Below, piece by piece: positions 26,701 through 35,129 of a DNA stretch of 39,898 bases. The stretch comes from Aeromonas simiae. Its GTDB lineage: Bacteria > Pseudomonadota > Gammaproteobacteria > Enterobacterales > Aeromonadaceae. How positions within the stretch are numbered: position 1 is the stretch's first letter; each line of letters starts with the position of its first letter. The position numbers and the translations under genes are program-made. The notes beneath the pieces are model-generated. The model made no database searches. It worked only from the letters and a program-made list of their open reading frames with translations, and had not been told where the DNA came from. The DNA is taken from positions 1,965 through 41,862 of the forward strand of contig NZ_CDBY01000079.1 of NCBI RefSeq assembly GCF_000820125.1, written 5' to 3'.

Positions 26701-28644
26701 TTATGCCGACGTGGCGGCGGTTGGTCGTTTCCCCCCCGCGCCCGCCTTCCCCTTGCGCCGGGTGAAACGGCGCTTGGGCGCTTCGTTCTTGGGCAAGGCT
26801 CGAAAGCCGGCGCCATCGCTGTGGCGGGCGTCGTCGATGAGTTGGCGCAGCTGCACCTCGAGCGGCCCCATGAAGTGCTGGTAGCTCTCCTGGCGCTCGC
26901 CGATGCGCCCGAGCGCCTGCTCCCACAGGGCGGTCATGTCGGGTCGGCTGGCACTCTCGGGCAGGGCGTTGATGAGGGCGTGGCCGGTCGGGGTCGCCTT
27001 GATGCTCTTGCCCTGGCGGGCCAGAAAACGGCGCTTGAACAGCAGCTCTATGATGCCGGCCCGGGTCGCCTCGGTGCCGAGGCCATCGGTGTCGCGCAAG
27101 GTCTTGCGGATCTCCGGATCCTGCACGTAGCGGCCGATACCGGTCATGGCGGCAAGCAGGGTGGCGTCGGTGAAGGATTTGGGCGGCTGGGTCATCTTTT
27201 CGAGCAGTTCGCCGCGCTCGCACTGCACCGCCTCCCCCTCGCGCAAGGCCGGCAGGGTGCCTGCCGTCTCCTCGTCATCGTCCTCTTCCACCCCGAGCAG
27301 GCTCTTCCAGCCCGCCTTGAGGATGCGCCGCGCCTTGGCCTCGAACAGACCGCCCTGAATACGCACCAGCACCTTGCTGTCGTTGTACTCGAACGGCGGG
27401 TAGAACTGCATCAGGTACTGGCGGGCCACCAGGGCATAAAGCTTGGCCTCGTCACCGGAGAGGCTGCCAGGGTTGCCCCCCTTCTCGGTCGGGATGATGG
27501 CGTGGTGGGCGTCCACCTTGCTGTCGTTCCACGCCTTGCTGCGCAGCCGGCCATCGGCCTGCTCCACCGCCGCCGCCAACTGGGGCGCCGTGCTGGCGAT
27601 CGCCTGGCGCACTCGCTCGGCGCGGCCATAGTGCTCCACCGGCAGGTGTCGGCTGTCGGAGCGCGGATAGGTGATGAGCTTGTGGCGCTCGTAGAGGGCC
27701 TGACAGACGTCGAGCACCCGCTTGGCGTCCATGCCAAAGCGCTTGGCGGCGTCGATTTGTAGGCTGGAGAGGTTGTAGGGAAGCGGCGGCGCCTGCTGCT
27801 TGGCCTTCTCGTCGACGGCCTCAACCTGACCACTCTGGCCCTGAATGCGGGTCACCACGTTCTCGGCCAGCTTGCGGCTGAGCACCCGCCCCTCCTCGTC
27901 CTGCCACGGCTGACACGCCTCGGAGGGGAGCCACTTGGCCGTGAACGGCTCGCCCGCCGCGCTGCGCAGGTGGGCCAGCACCTCGAAGAAGGGCTTGGGC
28001 ACGAAGGCGGCAATCTCCTGATCCCGGCGCACCACCAGCCCGAGCAGCGGGGTCTGCACTCTGCCGACCGAGAGCAGCTGATCGCAGCCGGCCTTGCGCC
28101 CGACCAGGGTGTAGGCGCGGGTCATGTTGATGCCGTAGAGCCAGTCAGCACGGGTGCGTGCCAGGGCCGACACCGCCAGCGGCACGAAGTCGCGGTTGTC
28201 GCGCAGCTGCTCCACCGCCCGGCGTACCGCCGGCGGGTTCATGTCGCTGATGAGGCAGCGGCGCACCGGCTTGCCCTTGGGGTAGCCGAGGTAGTCGATC
28301 ACCTCGTCCACCAGCAGCTGCCCCTCCCGATCCGGGTCACCGGCATTGACCACTTCATCGGCCTGCTTGATGAGCCGACGCAGCACCGCCAACTGCCCCT
28401 TGGTCTTGACCTTGGGATTGAGCTGCCAGCGTTCGGGCACGATCGGCAGGTGCTCCATGCGCCACTGCTTGAAGGCGGCGTCGTAGGCATCTGGCTCGGC
28501 CTGCTCGAGCAAGTGGCCGATGCACCAGCTCACCACGTCTCCCTGGGCGGTTTCGATGTAGCCCTCCCCCTTCTTGTGGGGCTTGGGCAGCACGTCGGCG
28601 ATGGCACGCCCCAGGCTGGGTTTCTCGGCGATGAAGAGTCGCAT
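26701..28644 (-). CDS. topB: DNA topoisomerase III
   Basis: TopB is a type IA topoisomerase that decatenates DNA and, with RecQ-type helicases, resolves recombination intermediates. The protein is 647 aa (E. coli 653). The Toprim domain has AEKPS at 6-10 and DPDREGQ at 103-109 (metal-binding Asp103, Asp105, Glu107). The catalytic tyrosine is Tyr326 in LITYPRSD. The C-terminus ends in a basic tail (about 620-647), presumably DNA-binding. The start at 28644 (MRLFIAEKPSLG) matches the family; the open frame 97 codons upstream is rejected. A sigma70-like promoter overlapped by a LexA-like box lies just upstream, so DNA-damage control is predicted. Confidence 0.96.
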   Translation of the reverse strand: MRLFIAEKPSLGRAIADVLPKPHKKGEGYIETAQGDVVSWCIGHLLEQAEPDAYDAAFKQWRMEHLPIVPERWQLNPKVKTKGQLAVLRRLIKQADEVVNAGDPDREGQLLVDEVIDYLGYPKGKPVRRCLISDMNPPAVRRAVEQLRDNRDFVPLAVSALARTRADWLYGINMTRAYTLVGRKAGCDQLLSVGRVQTPLLGLVVRRDQEIAAFVPKPFFEVLAHLRSAAGEPFTAKWLPSEACQPWQDEEGRVLSRKLAENVVTRIQGQSGQVEAVDEKAKQQAPPLPYNLSSLQIDAAKRFGMDAKRVLDVCQALYERHKLITYPRSDSRHLPVEHYGRAERVRQAIASTAPQLAAAVEQADGRLRSKAWNDSKVDAHHAIIPTEKGGNPGSLSGDEAKLYALVARQYLMQFYPPFEYNDSKVLVRIQGGLFEAKARRILKAGWKSLLGVEEDDDEETAGTLPALREGEAVQCERGELLEKMTQPPKSFTDATLLAAMTGIGRYVQDPEIRKTLRDTDGLGTEATRAGIIELLFKRRFLARQGKSIKATPTGHALINALPESASRPDMTALWEQALGRIGERQESYQHFMGPLEVQLRQLIDDARHSDGAGFRALPKNEAPKRRFTRRKGKAGAGGKRPTAATSA

Positions 28645-28664
28645 GGATGAAGATACCGAAGTGG

Positions 28665-28680
28665 CTGTATATAAACACAG
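28665..28680 (-). promoter_or_regulatory. LexA-type SOS box upstream of topB
   Basis: The 16-mer CTGTATATAAACACAG matches the E. coli LexA consensus CTGTATATATATACAG at 14 of 16 positions. It keeps both invariant CTGT/ACAG ends. It lies 21-36 bases before the topB ATG and overlaps the predicted -10 box by 2 bases, an ideal site for repression. Confidence 0.7.
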
Positions 28681-28707
28681 TATAGGGATTTCGCTCGCGT
28701 CGGCCAA
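28679..28707 (-). promoter_or_regulatory. candidate promoter of topB
   Basis: On the minus strand TTGGCC (28702-28707) and TATACT (28679-28684, 5 of 6) are separated by 17 bases. The start would fall inside the LexA-like box. The promoter begins just before the stop codon of the upstream gene at 28713. Confidence 0.6.
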
Positions 28708-28712
28708 GCCGC

Positions 28713-29795
28713 TCACAGCGCGATGTCGACCCACACCAGCCGGTGATCGGAGGAGGCATCGCTCCCCCGCGTGGTGGCAAACAGGGGCCCGAGCGGAGTG
28801 TGCGCCGCCTCCCAGCAGACACCGGCGCCCAGCGGGGTCAGCTCGCGCGAAGGCAGCACATAGTCGAGCCGCAGCCCCTGCCTGTGAGTCCAGCAGGCAG
28901 GATCGCCCTGGTGGCCGGGGCGCCGCCCACCCCATGCCAGCCCCCCTGCCGAGCGTGGCAATGCCACCCCTTCCCGGCTGGCGGGGTGCAGGCGCGGGTG
29001 CGCCAGCAGGCGACGGATCCGCTCATGATCCCCATCCCCATCACAGGGATCGGCGTTGAAATCCCCCAGCAGTACGAAGGCCTCTCCCTCGGCCAGCCCC
29101 CCCGCTTGCCCGGCGTCATCCACCAGATAGCCGGCATCGTCCAGGTAGTCGTGAAACAAGCGCAGCTCATCGCTGTTGCGCGCCAGATTGTGCGGCTGGA
29201 ACACTGGGGGGGTCGGGTGCATGGCTAGCAGATGCAGCCGGCGCCCGTCGATGCACACCGGCACATCGATGTGATTTTTGGAGGAGAGCCGCAGCAGGCT
29301 GCGCGCCGGTTCGGGCAGGGAGGGCGGCAATGCGGCGCCGGGCACCTCGCACCAGCGCAAATGCCGGAAGCTGCGCAGTGCCGCCACCTCGATTGGGAAG
29401 CGCGACAGCAACAACATGCCGTACTGGCCGTGGAATTGGCCGAAGCCGTGGCAATCCTGCGGCGCCGTGATACGGCCATCCCCGTCGAGATCGCAGGGCA
29501 GCCGCTCCCCGGTATTGGTGGGGATGAGCAGGGCGTGCGGGTAGTCGATGGGGGCTCCGCCCCCCTCGGTGGCGGCCAGGAAGCGCTGCCGGAAAGCATC
29601 GACCGCGCCATAGTCGCGCCCCTCGCCGTCATGGTCGAACTCACACAGCAACAGGATATCGGGGCGCACCCGCCGGATGATCTCGGCCACTCTGGCCACC
29701 TGTGGCGCCGCCTGCCCCGCCAGCTCGCGGGCCAGCGCACCAAGCGCGGGGCGATCGAACGCCACATTGAAACTGGCCACCCGCAGCCTCGTCAT
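28713..29795 (-). CDS. endonuclease/exonuclease/phosphatase family protein
   Basis: This is a metal-dependent phosphodiesterase-fold protein of 360 aa. Diagnostic residues are present: Asn10 in VASFNVAF, Glu52 in LLCEFDHD, Asp245 and Asn247 in LLGDFNADP, and the catalytic Asp350-His351 in SSDHRLVW. Between residues 102 and 109 it has DLDGDGRI, which resembles a calcium-binding EF-hand or dockerin loop. No clear signal peptide is seen, so it is probably cytoplasmic. The ATG at 29795 overlaps the stop of the upstream diguanylate cyclase gene by ATGA. The substrate (DNA, phosphorylated lipid or sugar) cannot be told from sequence. Confidence 0.88.
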   Translation of the reverse strand: MTRLRVASFNVAFDRPALGALARELAGQAAPQVARVAEIIRRVRPDILLLCEFDHDGEGRDYGAVDAFRQRFLAATEGGGAPIDYPHALLIPTNTGERLPCDLDGDGRITAPQDCHGFGQFHGQYGMLLLSRFPIEVAALRSFRHLRWCEVPGAALPPSLPEPARSLLRLSSKNHIDVPVCIDGRRLHLLAMHPTPPVFQPHNLARNSDELRLFHDYLDDAGYLVDDAGQAGGLAEGEAFVLLGDFNADPCDGDGDHERIRRLLAHPRLHPASREGVALPRSAGGLAWGGRRPGHQGDPACWTHRQGLRLDYVLPSRELTPLGAGVCWEAAHTPLGPLFATTRGSDASSDHRLVWVDIAL

Positions 29796-31384
29796 GCGGG
29801 GGCCCCCTGCACCCGCTCCGCCTGCGGCGGCTCGCTGGTGATGCGGTTCTTGCCGCCGTGCTTGGAGGCATAAACCAGCTCGTCTACCCGCTGGAGGCAA
29901 CTCTCGACACTCCCCCCCTGCACTCGCACCAAGCCACCGCTCAGGGTCACCATCAGCCCTGGCTCACGCCAGTGCAGCAGCTCCACTTCGAGGCGCAGAT
30001 CGTCGAGCAGCTCGTGGGCCAGCACCGAGTCCTGCACCAGCAGGATCACCACCAGCTCTTCGCCGCCATAGCGGCAGAACCAGCCATGCTGGCCAAACAG
30101 GGCCTGCCCGGTCTGGGCCACCCGGCGCAGCACTATGTCGCCCGTGTTGTGGCCGAAGGTGTCATTGATGCACTTGAAGTCATCGAGATCGACCATGCCG
30201 AGATAGAAGGGGATGGATCGCTCAAGCAGACTGGCCAGTTGCCGATCGAAATAGCGCCGGTTATAGAGGCCGGTCAGGGCATCCAGATCCGCCTGCAAGC
30301 GGGCCGTTCGATAGTCGGCGCCCACGGCGGCCAACTCGGCATAGACATGGCTGAATTCGCGCAGCCGCTCACCCGGTACTGCGCCACTCGGGGTGCGCGC
30401 GGCCTGCACCAGACGACGCAACTCGTCGGCCATGCGCCGCAGATCCCGTGACCAGAGCAGGGCCACCACCAGATAGAGCAGGCAAGCGAGGCCGATCATC
30501 AGCAACAGGTTCTGCTGGGCTTGGGCCATGGCGGCCCGGATGCGCGATTCGGGCATGACGCTGATCAGCACCCAGTTGGCGTGAGAGAGGCGGTGATAGG
30601 CGACATAGAGGTGTGACGCCTCATCGAGGAAGGCCCCCGACTCACCGCTTAGCCGTGGCAACCAGGCCGGATGATCCATGTTATGCAGCAGGCGGGAGGT
30701 ATCCGGCGTCGCGATCAGCGCCCCCTTCGCATCGACGATGAGCTGGTAGCTGCCGGCGGGCTCCCCCCCTTGCATCACACCGGAGAGATGGTTCAGCACC
30801 AGATCGGCGGCAAACACCCCTTGCAGCCGCCGTTCTTCATCATGCACCGCCCGGGACACCGTCATCATCAGCTCGCCGTTGGCATAGTCGTAATAGGGCT
30901 CGCTCCACACCACCTGCTGCGGCGTGGCGATGGCCAGTTTGTACCAGGGGCGCTGGCGCGGATCGAAACGCGCATCGGGTTGCCAGGCGGGGGTGACGAA
31001 GAGACGGCGTGACTCGGTGCCAAGGTAGACGGCCCGCAGATCCCCGCGCAGTTGCAGGAAGTGCTGCCAATCGTGAACGTAGTGGGTGAGACGCGGGGAG
31101 GAGATGCCCTGAAAGTGGCGGATATCGAGGTCATCGAAGATGAGATCGAATTGACGCTCCAGCTCGCTCAGATAGGGTTCGACATAGACGGAGCGCAGCT
31201 TGCGGTTCTCCTCCTGCAAATCTTGCTTGATCCGCTGCTCGAGCACGCTGCCAAGATGCAGGTAGTAGAGGCCGCCCAGCAGCAATACCGGCAGAAAGAG
31301 CAACAGCACGGCCCAGCGCATGCGGCTGACCAGTGACCAGGAGCCCGGTTGTTCCTGCGAATGATCCAACTGCTCGCGCTGCAC
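29792..31384 (-). CDS. membrane diguanylate cyclase with dCache sensor
   Basis: This enzyme is predicted to make cyclic di-GMP from two GTP. The protein is 530 aa: a membrane helix at about 23-43, a periplasmic dCache sensor (about 45-285), a second helix at about 292-312, and a C-terminal GGDEF domain. The signature is GGEEL at 440-444, an active variant, with FKCINDTFGHNTGD before it. No RxxD inhibitory site precedes the signature. The sensor has Arg145, Trp147, Tyr148 and Asp194 in the arrangement of amino-acid-binding dCache domains, but Phe140 replaces the usual Tyr. It starts with GTG at 31384 after an AAGGGG ribosome-binding site. It is coupled to the downstream nuclease-fold gene. Confidence 0.92.
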   Translation of the reverse strand: MQREQLDHSQEQPGSWSLVSRMRWAVLLLFLPVLLLGGLYYLHLGSVLEQRIKQDLQEENRKLRSVYVEPYLSELERQFDLIFDDLDIRHFQGISSPRLTHYVHDWQHFLQLRGDLRAVYLGTESRRLFVTPAWQPDARFDPRQRPWYKLAIATPQQVVWSEPYYDYANGELMMTVSRAVHDEERRLQGVFAADLVLNHLSGVMQGGEPAGSYQLIVDAKGALIATPDTSRLLHNMDHPAWLPRLSGESGAFLDEASHLYVAYHRLSHANWVLISVMPESRIRAAMAQAQQNLLLMIGLACLLYLVVALLWSRDLRRMADELRRLVQAARTPSGAVPGERLREFSHVYAELAAVGADYRTARLQADLDALTGLYNRRYFDRQLASLLERSIPFYLGMVDLDDFKCINDTFGHNTGDIVLRRVAQTGQALFGQHGWFCRYGGEELVVILLVQDSVLAHELLDDLRLEVELLHWREPGLMVTLSGGLVRVQGGSVESCLQRVDELVYASKHGGKNRITSEPPQAERVQGAPA

Positions 31385-31531
31385 GGCAACCCCTTGTCCC
31401 TGTCGATACGACTGAGCCTGAGCATATCAGCAGCCTGCCCGGGCCACCACATCACGCCTTCCTTCCCCCTGTTCAGATCGGGTAAGCTGCCTCAAGGCGC
31501 CAGCGGGCGCCCTCTCTTCATGGACGAAACG

Positions 31532-32422
31532 ATGCAATCGAATCTGATGCTGCTGCTGGCTGCGGCCATCTGGGGCATGGGCTTTGTCGCCCAGCGCCTC
31601 GGCATGGATCACATGGGCCCTTACACCTTCAACGGCCTGCGCTTCCTGCTTGGGGCCCTCTCCCTGCTGCCCCTCATCCTCTGGCTGCGAACCCGTCAGC
31701 AGACCGGCACCTCACGCGAACTGCTCAAAGGGGGCCTCATCGCCGGCGGCGTGTTGTTTGCCGCCGCCTCCTTGCAACAGGTGGGGCTGCTCTATACCAC
31801 GGCGGCCAAGGCCGGCTTCATCACCGGTTTCTACATCATCATAGTGCCGCTGCTCGGGCTGGCTCTGCGCCATAAGACCGGGCTCAACACCTGGATTGGC
31901 GGTGCCGTCGCCCTGGCCGGCCTCTACCTGCTGAGCGTCACCGAGGATTTCACCATGAACCTCGGCGACCTGCTGCAAGTCGTGGGGGCCCTGTTCTGGG
32001 CCATCCACCTATTGCTGCTGGATCACTACTCGAGCCGGGTGGCGCCGATCCGGCTGGCCGCCGTGCAATTTGTGGTGTGCGGCCTGCTCAGCCTGGCCGT
32101 GGCCTTCACCATCGAGGTGCCGAGTATGGCGGGCGCCGTGGCCGGCTGGCAGGCACTGCTTTATGCCGGTCTGGTCTCGGTCGGGGTGGGGTATACCTTG
32201 CAGGTGCTTGGTCAGCGCGAGGCACACCCCGCCCATGCCGCCATCATCCTCAGCCTCGAAACGGTGTTCGCCGCCATCGGCGGGGTGCTGCTGCTCGGTG
32301 AACACCTGGATAGCCGAGCCATGGCCGGCTGTAGCCTGATGCTGGCCGGCATGCTCATCTCTCAAGTACACCTGCGCTGGTGGTGGAAATCGCGCCGCGA
32401 TCGGGTCGCCAACGCCAAATAA
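31532..32422 (+). CDS. EamA/DMT family transporter
   Basis: This is an inner-membrane drug/metabolite transporter of 296 aa with ten hydrophobic segments formed by two EamA repeats. It begins MQSNLMLLLAAAIWGMGFVA, and the second repeat starts near LLQVVGALFWAIHLLLLD. The C-terminal repeat ends with HPAHAAIILSLETVFAAIGG, a family hallmark, and a positively charged tail. An in-frame ATG at 31520 is possible, but the one at 31532 has a GGA ribosome-binding site. The substrate is unknown; family members export amino acids or metabolites. It is divergent from the diguanylate cyclase gene and ends at a strong terminator. Confidence 0.88.
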   Translation: MQSNLMLLLAAAIWGMGFVAQRLGMDHMGPYTFNGLRFLLGALSLLPLILWLRTRQQTGTSRELLKGGLIAGGVLFAAASLQQVGLLYTTAAKAGFITGFYIIIVPLLGLALRHKTGLNTWIGGAVALAGLYLLSVTEDFTMNLGDLLQVVGALFWAIHLLLLDHYSSRVAPIRLAAVQFVVCGLLSLAVAFTIEVPSMAGAVAGWQALLYAGLVSVGVGYTLQVLGQREAHPAHAAIILSLETVFAAIGGVLLLGEHLDSRAMAGCSLMLAGMLISQVHLRWWWKSRRDRVANAK

Positions 32423-32424
32423 GA

Positions 32425-32454
32425 CGAGGCGCCCTGTGGCGCCTCGCTCTTTTT
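32425..32454 (+). terminator. rho-independent terminator after the EamA gene
   Basis: A 9-bp GC-rich stem CGAGGCGCC/GGCGCCTCG with a CTGT loop is followed by GCTCTTTTTG. On the minus strand the tail is weaker, so it may only partly serve the convergent regulator gene. Confidence 0.88.
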
Positions 32455-32462
32455 GGGCAGGC

Positions 32463-33320
32463 CTAGCGCACGCTGGAGCAGAAACTCACGTCGTCGCGCA
32501 GCGGATCCTGACTCACGCTGTGGTAGAGCTCAAAGCAGGGGCCATCACCCAACTCCAGCCCGGCCGCGACGATCTCGCCGATATGCTCCTGCCAGCGCGG
32601 CCCGTACTGAGTGCGATCGGTGATGAGGTAACGCGACTGGGCATAGCGCCCGCCGGGAATGCGCTGGAGTTCCACCTCTCCTTCCCCCTGAGTGTCGGCA
32701 GGGACACTGATGCAGATATCGGTGCGGCACTGCTCCGGCGGTGTCACCTCAGGGCTGTCATGGTAGATAAAGATCCACTCCCCGCCCGTCAGACCACGCG
32801 CCGAGGCCCACTGGTGCAGCCGGCCACAAACGGCGTCATACCCAACACCATACGGGCCGGTCACCCGGATATAGGCCAGGGTGCGCGCCTCCATCTCAAC
32901 GGTTTTCATGGCATTGCTCCTTGCTGATGAGTGGCCTTCAGCATAAGGGAGCAGCCCCTCCCAGACGTGTCCCTCCTTGCTCTCTTGGTGTCCAATCTTG
33001 CGCTTGTCACGACGAAACGCCCCCGGCGTACCGCCATAGTGGCGGCGAAATGCCTTGGCAAACGCTTGGGAACTGGCAAAACCGGCTGTGAGCGCGATCG
33101 TCGTGACGCTGGCATCGCTATAGCAGAGCTGCCAAGCCGCCCGCTGCATGCGTAACCGCCGGCACATCTCCCCCGGCGCCTCACCCGCCACGGCGGTAAA
33201 GACGCGGTGAAAATGGTAAAGCGAGAGGCAGGCTCGCCGCGCCAGCTCATCGAGCGACTGATCCGGGTTCTGCTCGAGCGAGCGCAGTACCGGCAGCAGG
33301 CGCTCACGGTAGTCGATCAT
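32463..33320 (-). CDS. AraC family regulator with GyrI-like ligand domain
   Basis: This is a transcription factor of 285 aa of the Rob/BmrR-like type. The N-terminal AraC DNA-binding domain (about 8-105) has two helix-turn-helix motifs: LDELARRACLSLYHFHRVFT, and TTIALTAGFASSQAFAKAFR with the following GGTPGAFRR. The C-terminal GyrI-like domain (about 125-285) starts near MKTVEMEARTLAYIRV and usually binds small amphipathic or cationic ligands. The start at 33320 gives the normal AraC N-terminus. The ATG overlaps the stop of a 49-codon ORF upstream, suggesting coupled translation. Ligand and targets are unknown; multidrug response is typical for this architecture. Confidence 0.9.
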   Translation of the reverse strand: MIDYRERLLPVLRSLEQNPDQSLDELARRACLSLYHFHRVFTAVAGEAPGEMCRRLRMQRAAWQLCYSDASVTTIALTAGFASSQAFAKAFRRHYGGTPGAFRRDKRKIGHQESKEGHVWEGLLPYAEGHSSARSNAMKTVEMEARTLAYIRVTGPYGVGYDAVCGRLHQWASARGLTGGEWIFIYHDSPEVTPPEQCRTDICISVPADTQGEGEVELQRIPGGRYAQSRYLITDRTQYGPRWQEHIGEIVAAGLELGDGPCFELYHSVSQDPLRDDVSFCSSVR

Positions 33321-33466
33321 GGGCGCCGCCCCGCTATGTCGATGGCGCTCACCCGCCCGCCATGGCACCGGCCATCACCGCAAGCCACCGCCGCCAAGCC
33401 ACTCCAGCGATAAGGTGCCAGCGCGGCGGCATCCTGCGCCCGGGCAGGGCGAGTCGTGATCGTCAT
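33317..33466 (-). CDS. small ORF (49 aa) coupled to the AraC-GyrI gene
   Basis: This short frame begins MTITTRPARAQDAAALAPYR after a strong AAGGAGG ribosome-binding site with a 4-base spacer. Its TGA overlaps the ATG of the AraC-GyrI gene (ATGA). The first 16 residues resemble the N-terminus of GNAT acetyltransferases, but the rest does not continue that domain. It may be a remnant of a deleted gene, a real small protein, or an upstream ORF that sets regulator translation. It contains two Cys and is Arg/Ala/Gly-rich. Confidence 0.5.
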   Translation of the reverse strand: MTITTRPARAQDAAALAPYRWSGLAAVACGDGRCHGGRVSAIDIAGRRP

Positions 33467-33594
33467 AGCGCCTCCTTAGCAAGGCCCCATCATGCCGTAA
33501 ACGGCCCCGCCGGACACCCCTCAAACCGTCATTGTCACATGGTCTGGGGATGAGCCTTTCAGCACCGGCCGCAACAGTAGCGGCAATCCCAGAC

Positions 33595-33624
33595 AAAACA
33601 ACCGGAGCCATGGGCTCCGGTTGT
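33595..33624 (-). terminator. terminator after the YfcC-family gene
   Basis: A perfect 12-bp stem (33598-33609 with 33613-33624) and a 3-base loop is followed on the minus strand by TTTGTC. It lies 18 bases after the stop codon at 33643 and closes the arc cluster before the small ORF and regulator on the same strand. Confidence 0.82.
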
Positions 33625-33642
33625 CGCTGTCTAAGACGCGGC

Positions 33643-35046
33643 TTAGAACATGGCTCCGATACTCAAGGTAAGCATGATCAGCACCGTCAGGATGCCGAGC
33701 AGCGGGGCCACCCACTTGAGCCAGCGCACATAGGGAACCCGGGCGATGGCCAGCCCCCCCATGACCACGGCGGAGGTCGGGGTCACTAGGTTGACGATGC
33801 CGGAGGCAGACTGGTAAGCGGTGACCACCAGATCGCGACCCACGTTGGCGAAGTCGGCCAGCGGTGCCATGATCGGCATGGTCAGCACCGCCAGACCAGA
33901 GGAAGAGGGCACCAGGAACGAGAGCACCACTTCCAGCCAGTACATCACGTTGATGAAGACCACGGTGGAGAGACCGGTCACCATCCCTTCGGCGCCGTGC
34001 AAAATGGTGTGGGTGATCATCCCCTTGTCCATGATGACCACGATGCCGCGGGCAATCCCGATGATGAGGGCCACCCCGAGCAGGTCACGGGCACCGTCGA
34101 TGAAGTTGGAGGTGAGCTGCTCTTCGCTCATGCGGGCGATGAGGCCGACGATGATGGCCGCCGCCAGGAACACGCCGGAGATCTGCGCCATCCACCAACC
34201 GAGTACCGCCACCCCGTAAATCATCACCGCGAAGGCACCGGCGAAGATGGCCAGCACTATCTTGCGGGTGGTGGTGAACTCGAGCATCTCCTGGCCCTTG
34301 TTGCCGAGGAAGTGGGCCTTGTTCTCTTCCATCTTGTCGGCCACCAGGGAGCGGCTCGGGTCCTGACGCACCATCTTGGCATAGCGCATCACATAGCCCA
34401 CGCAGATCACCCAGCCGATGACCAGCATGACGACCCGCAGCCAGATGCCGTCGGTGAAGGGGATGCCGGCGGCGTTGGCGGCAATCACGGTAGCAAACGG
34501 GTTGATGGTAGAGCCGAGGGTTCCGATCCCGGCGCCGAGCAGCACGGTGGCAGCCGCCACGACCGGGTCGAAGCGAGCGGCCATCATCACCGGCACCAGC
34601 AGGGTGTAGAAGGGCAGCGACTCTTCGGCCATGCCGTAGATGGTGCCGCCGGCGGCAAACAAGGACATCAGGATGGGGATCATCCACTCCTCGCGGCCAC
34701 GCAGGCGGTCGGTGACACGCTCGATGCCGGCATCGATGGCGCCGGTCTTGGTGACGATGCCGAGGAAGCCACCGATGATCAGAATGAACAGGGCGACGTC
34801 GATGGCACCGGCTTCATAGGTTTCGTGGTTGTAGAGGCCATCGACCGGGGCCAGCAGCACGTCGACCAGCCCCTGCGGGTTGGAGTCGACCTGCTTGTAG
34901 GTGCCGGCCACCGGGACTTCTTTACCGAGGGCCTGGTTCATGGTCATTTCGTATTTACCGGCCGGCACCACCCAGCTCAGGGCGGCCACCAGGGCGATCA
35001 ACACGAACAATATGGTATAGGCTGACGGGAACTTGAATTTAGTCAT
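33643..35046 (-). CDS. YfcC family carrier, likely arginine/ornithine exchanger
   Basis: This is an inner-membrane carrier of 467 aa with about 12 hydrophobic segments, in the YfcC/DcuC-like (anaerobic C4-dicarboxylate carrier) family. Features include FKFPSAYTILFVL at the N-terminus, GTIYGMAEESLPFY, GAGIGTLGSTINPFATVIAA with the conserved NPF, and FLVPSSSGLAVLTMPIMAPL near the C-terminus. It is the last gene of the arcA-arcC-arcB cluster, where Pseudomonas has arcD, a member of a different family. An arginine/ornithine antiport role is therefore inferred from context. A terminator lies between arcB and this gene, so its expression may be lower or separately started. Confidence 0.85.
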   Translation of the reverse strand: MTKFKFPSAYTILFVLIALVAALSWVVPAGKYEMTMNQALGKEVPVAGTYKQVDSNPQGLVDVLLAPVDGLYNHETYEAGAIDVALFILIIGGFLGIVTKTGAIDAGIERVTDRLRGREEWMIPILMSLFAAGGTIYGMAEESLPFYTLLVPVMMAARFDPVVAAATVLLGAGIGTLGSTINPFATVIAANAAGIPFTDGIWLRVVMLVIGWVICVGYVMRYAKMVRQDPSRSLVADKMEENKAHFLGNKGQEMLEFTTTRKIVLAIFAGAFAVMIYGVAVLGWWMAQISGVFLAAAIIVGLIARMSEEQLTSNFIDGARDLLGVALIIGIARGIVVIMDKGMITHTILHGAEGMVTGLSTVVFINVMYWLEVVLSFLVPSSSGLAVLTMPIMAPLADFANVGRDLVVTAYQSASGIVNLVTPTSAVVMGGLAIARVPYVRWLKWVAPLLGILTVLIMLTLSIGAMF

Positions 35047-35129
35047 GATTCAGCGTCCTTCTGTGTGGTAGTCCATGGGGCAGCCTTTATAGGTAGGGAT
35101 TAGAGGTAAGATGCCGCCTGCTCATGGGG

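Noticed and set aside
26660..27223. Minus-strand frame running from topB into ktrB antisense
   Set aside because: Arg/His/Gly-rich shadow of ktrB and topB in the wrong frame, with no coding signals.
33375..33611. Minus-strand 78-codon frame overlapping the 49-codon small ORF
   Set aside because: It has no ribosome-binding site and runs back through the terminator of the upstream gene. The 49-codon frame has the clear start signal.
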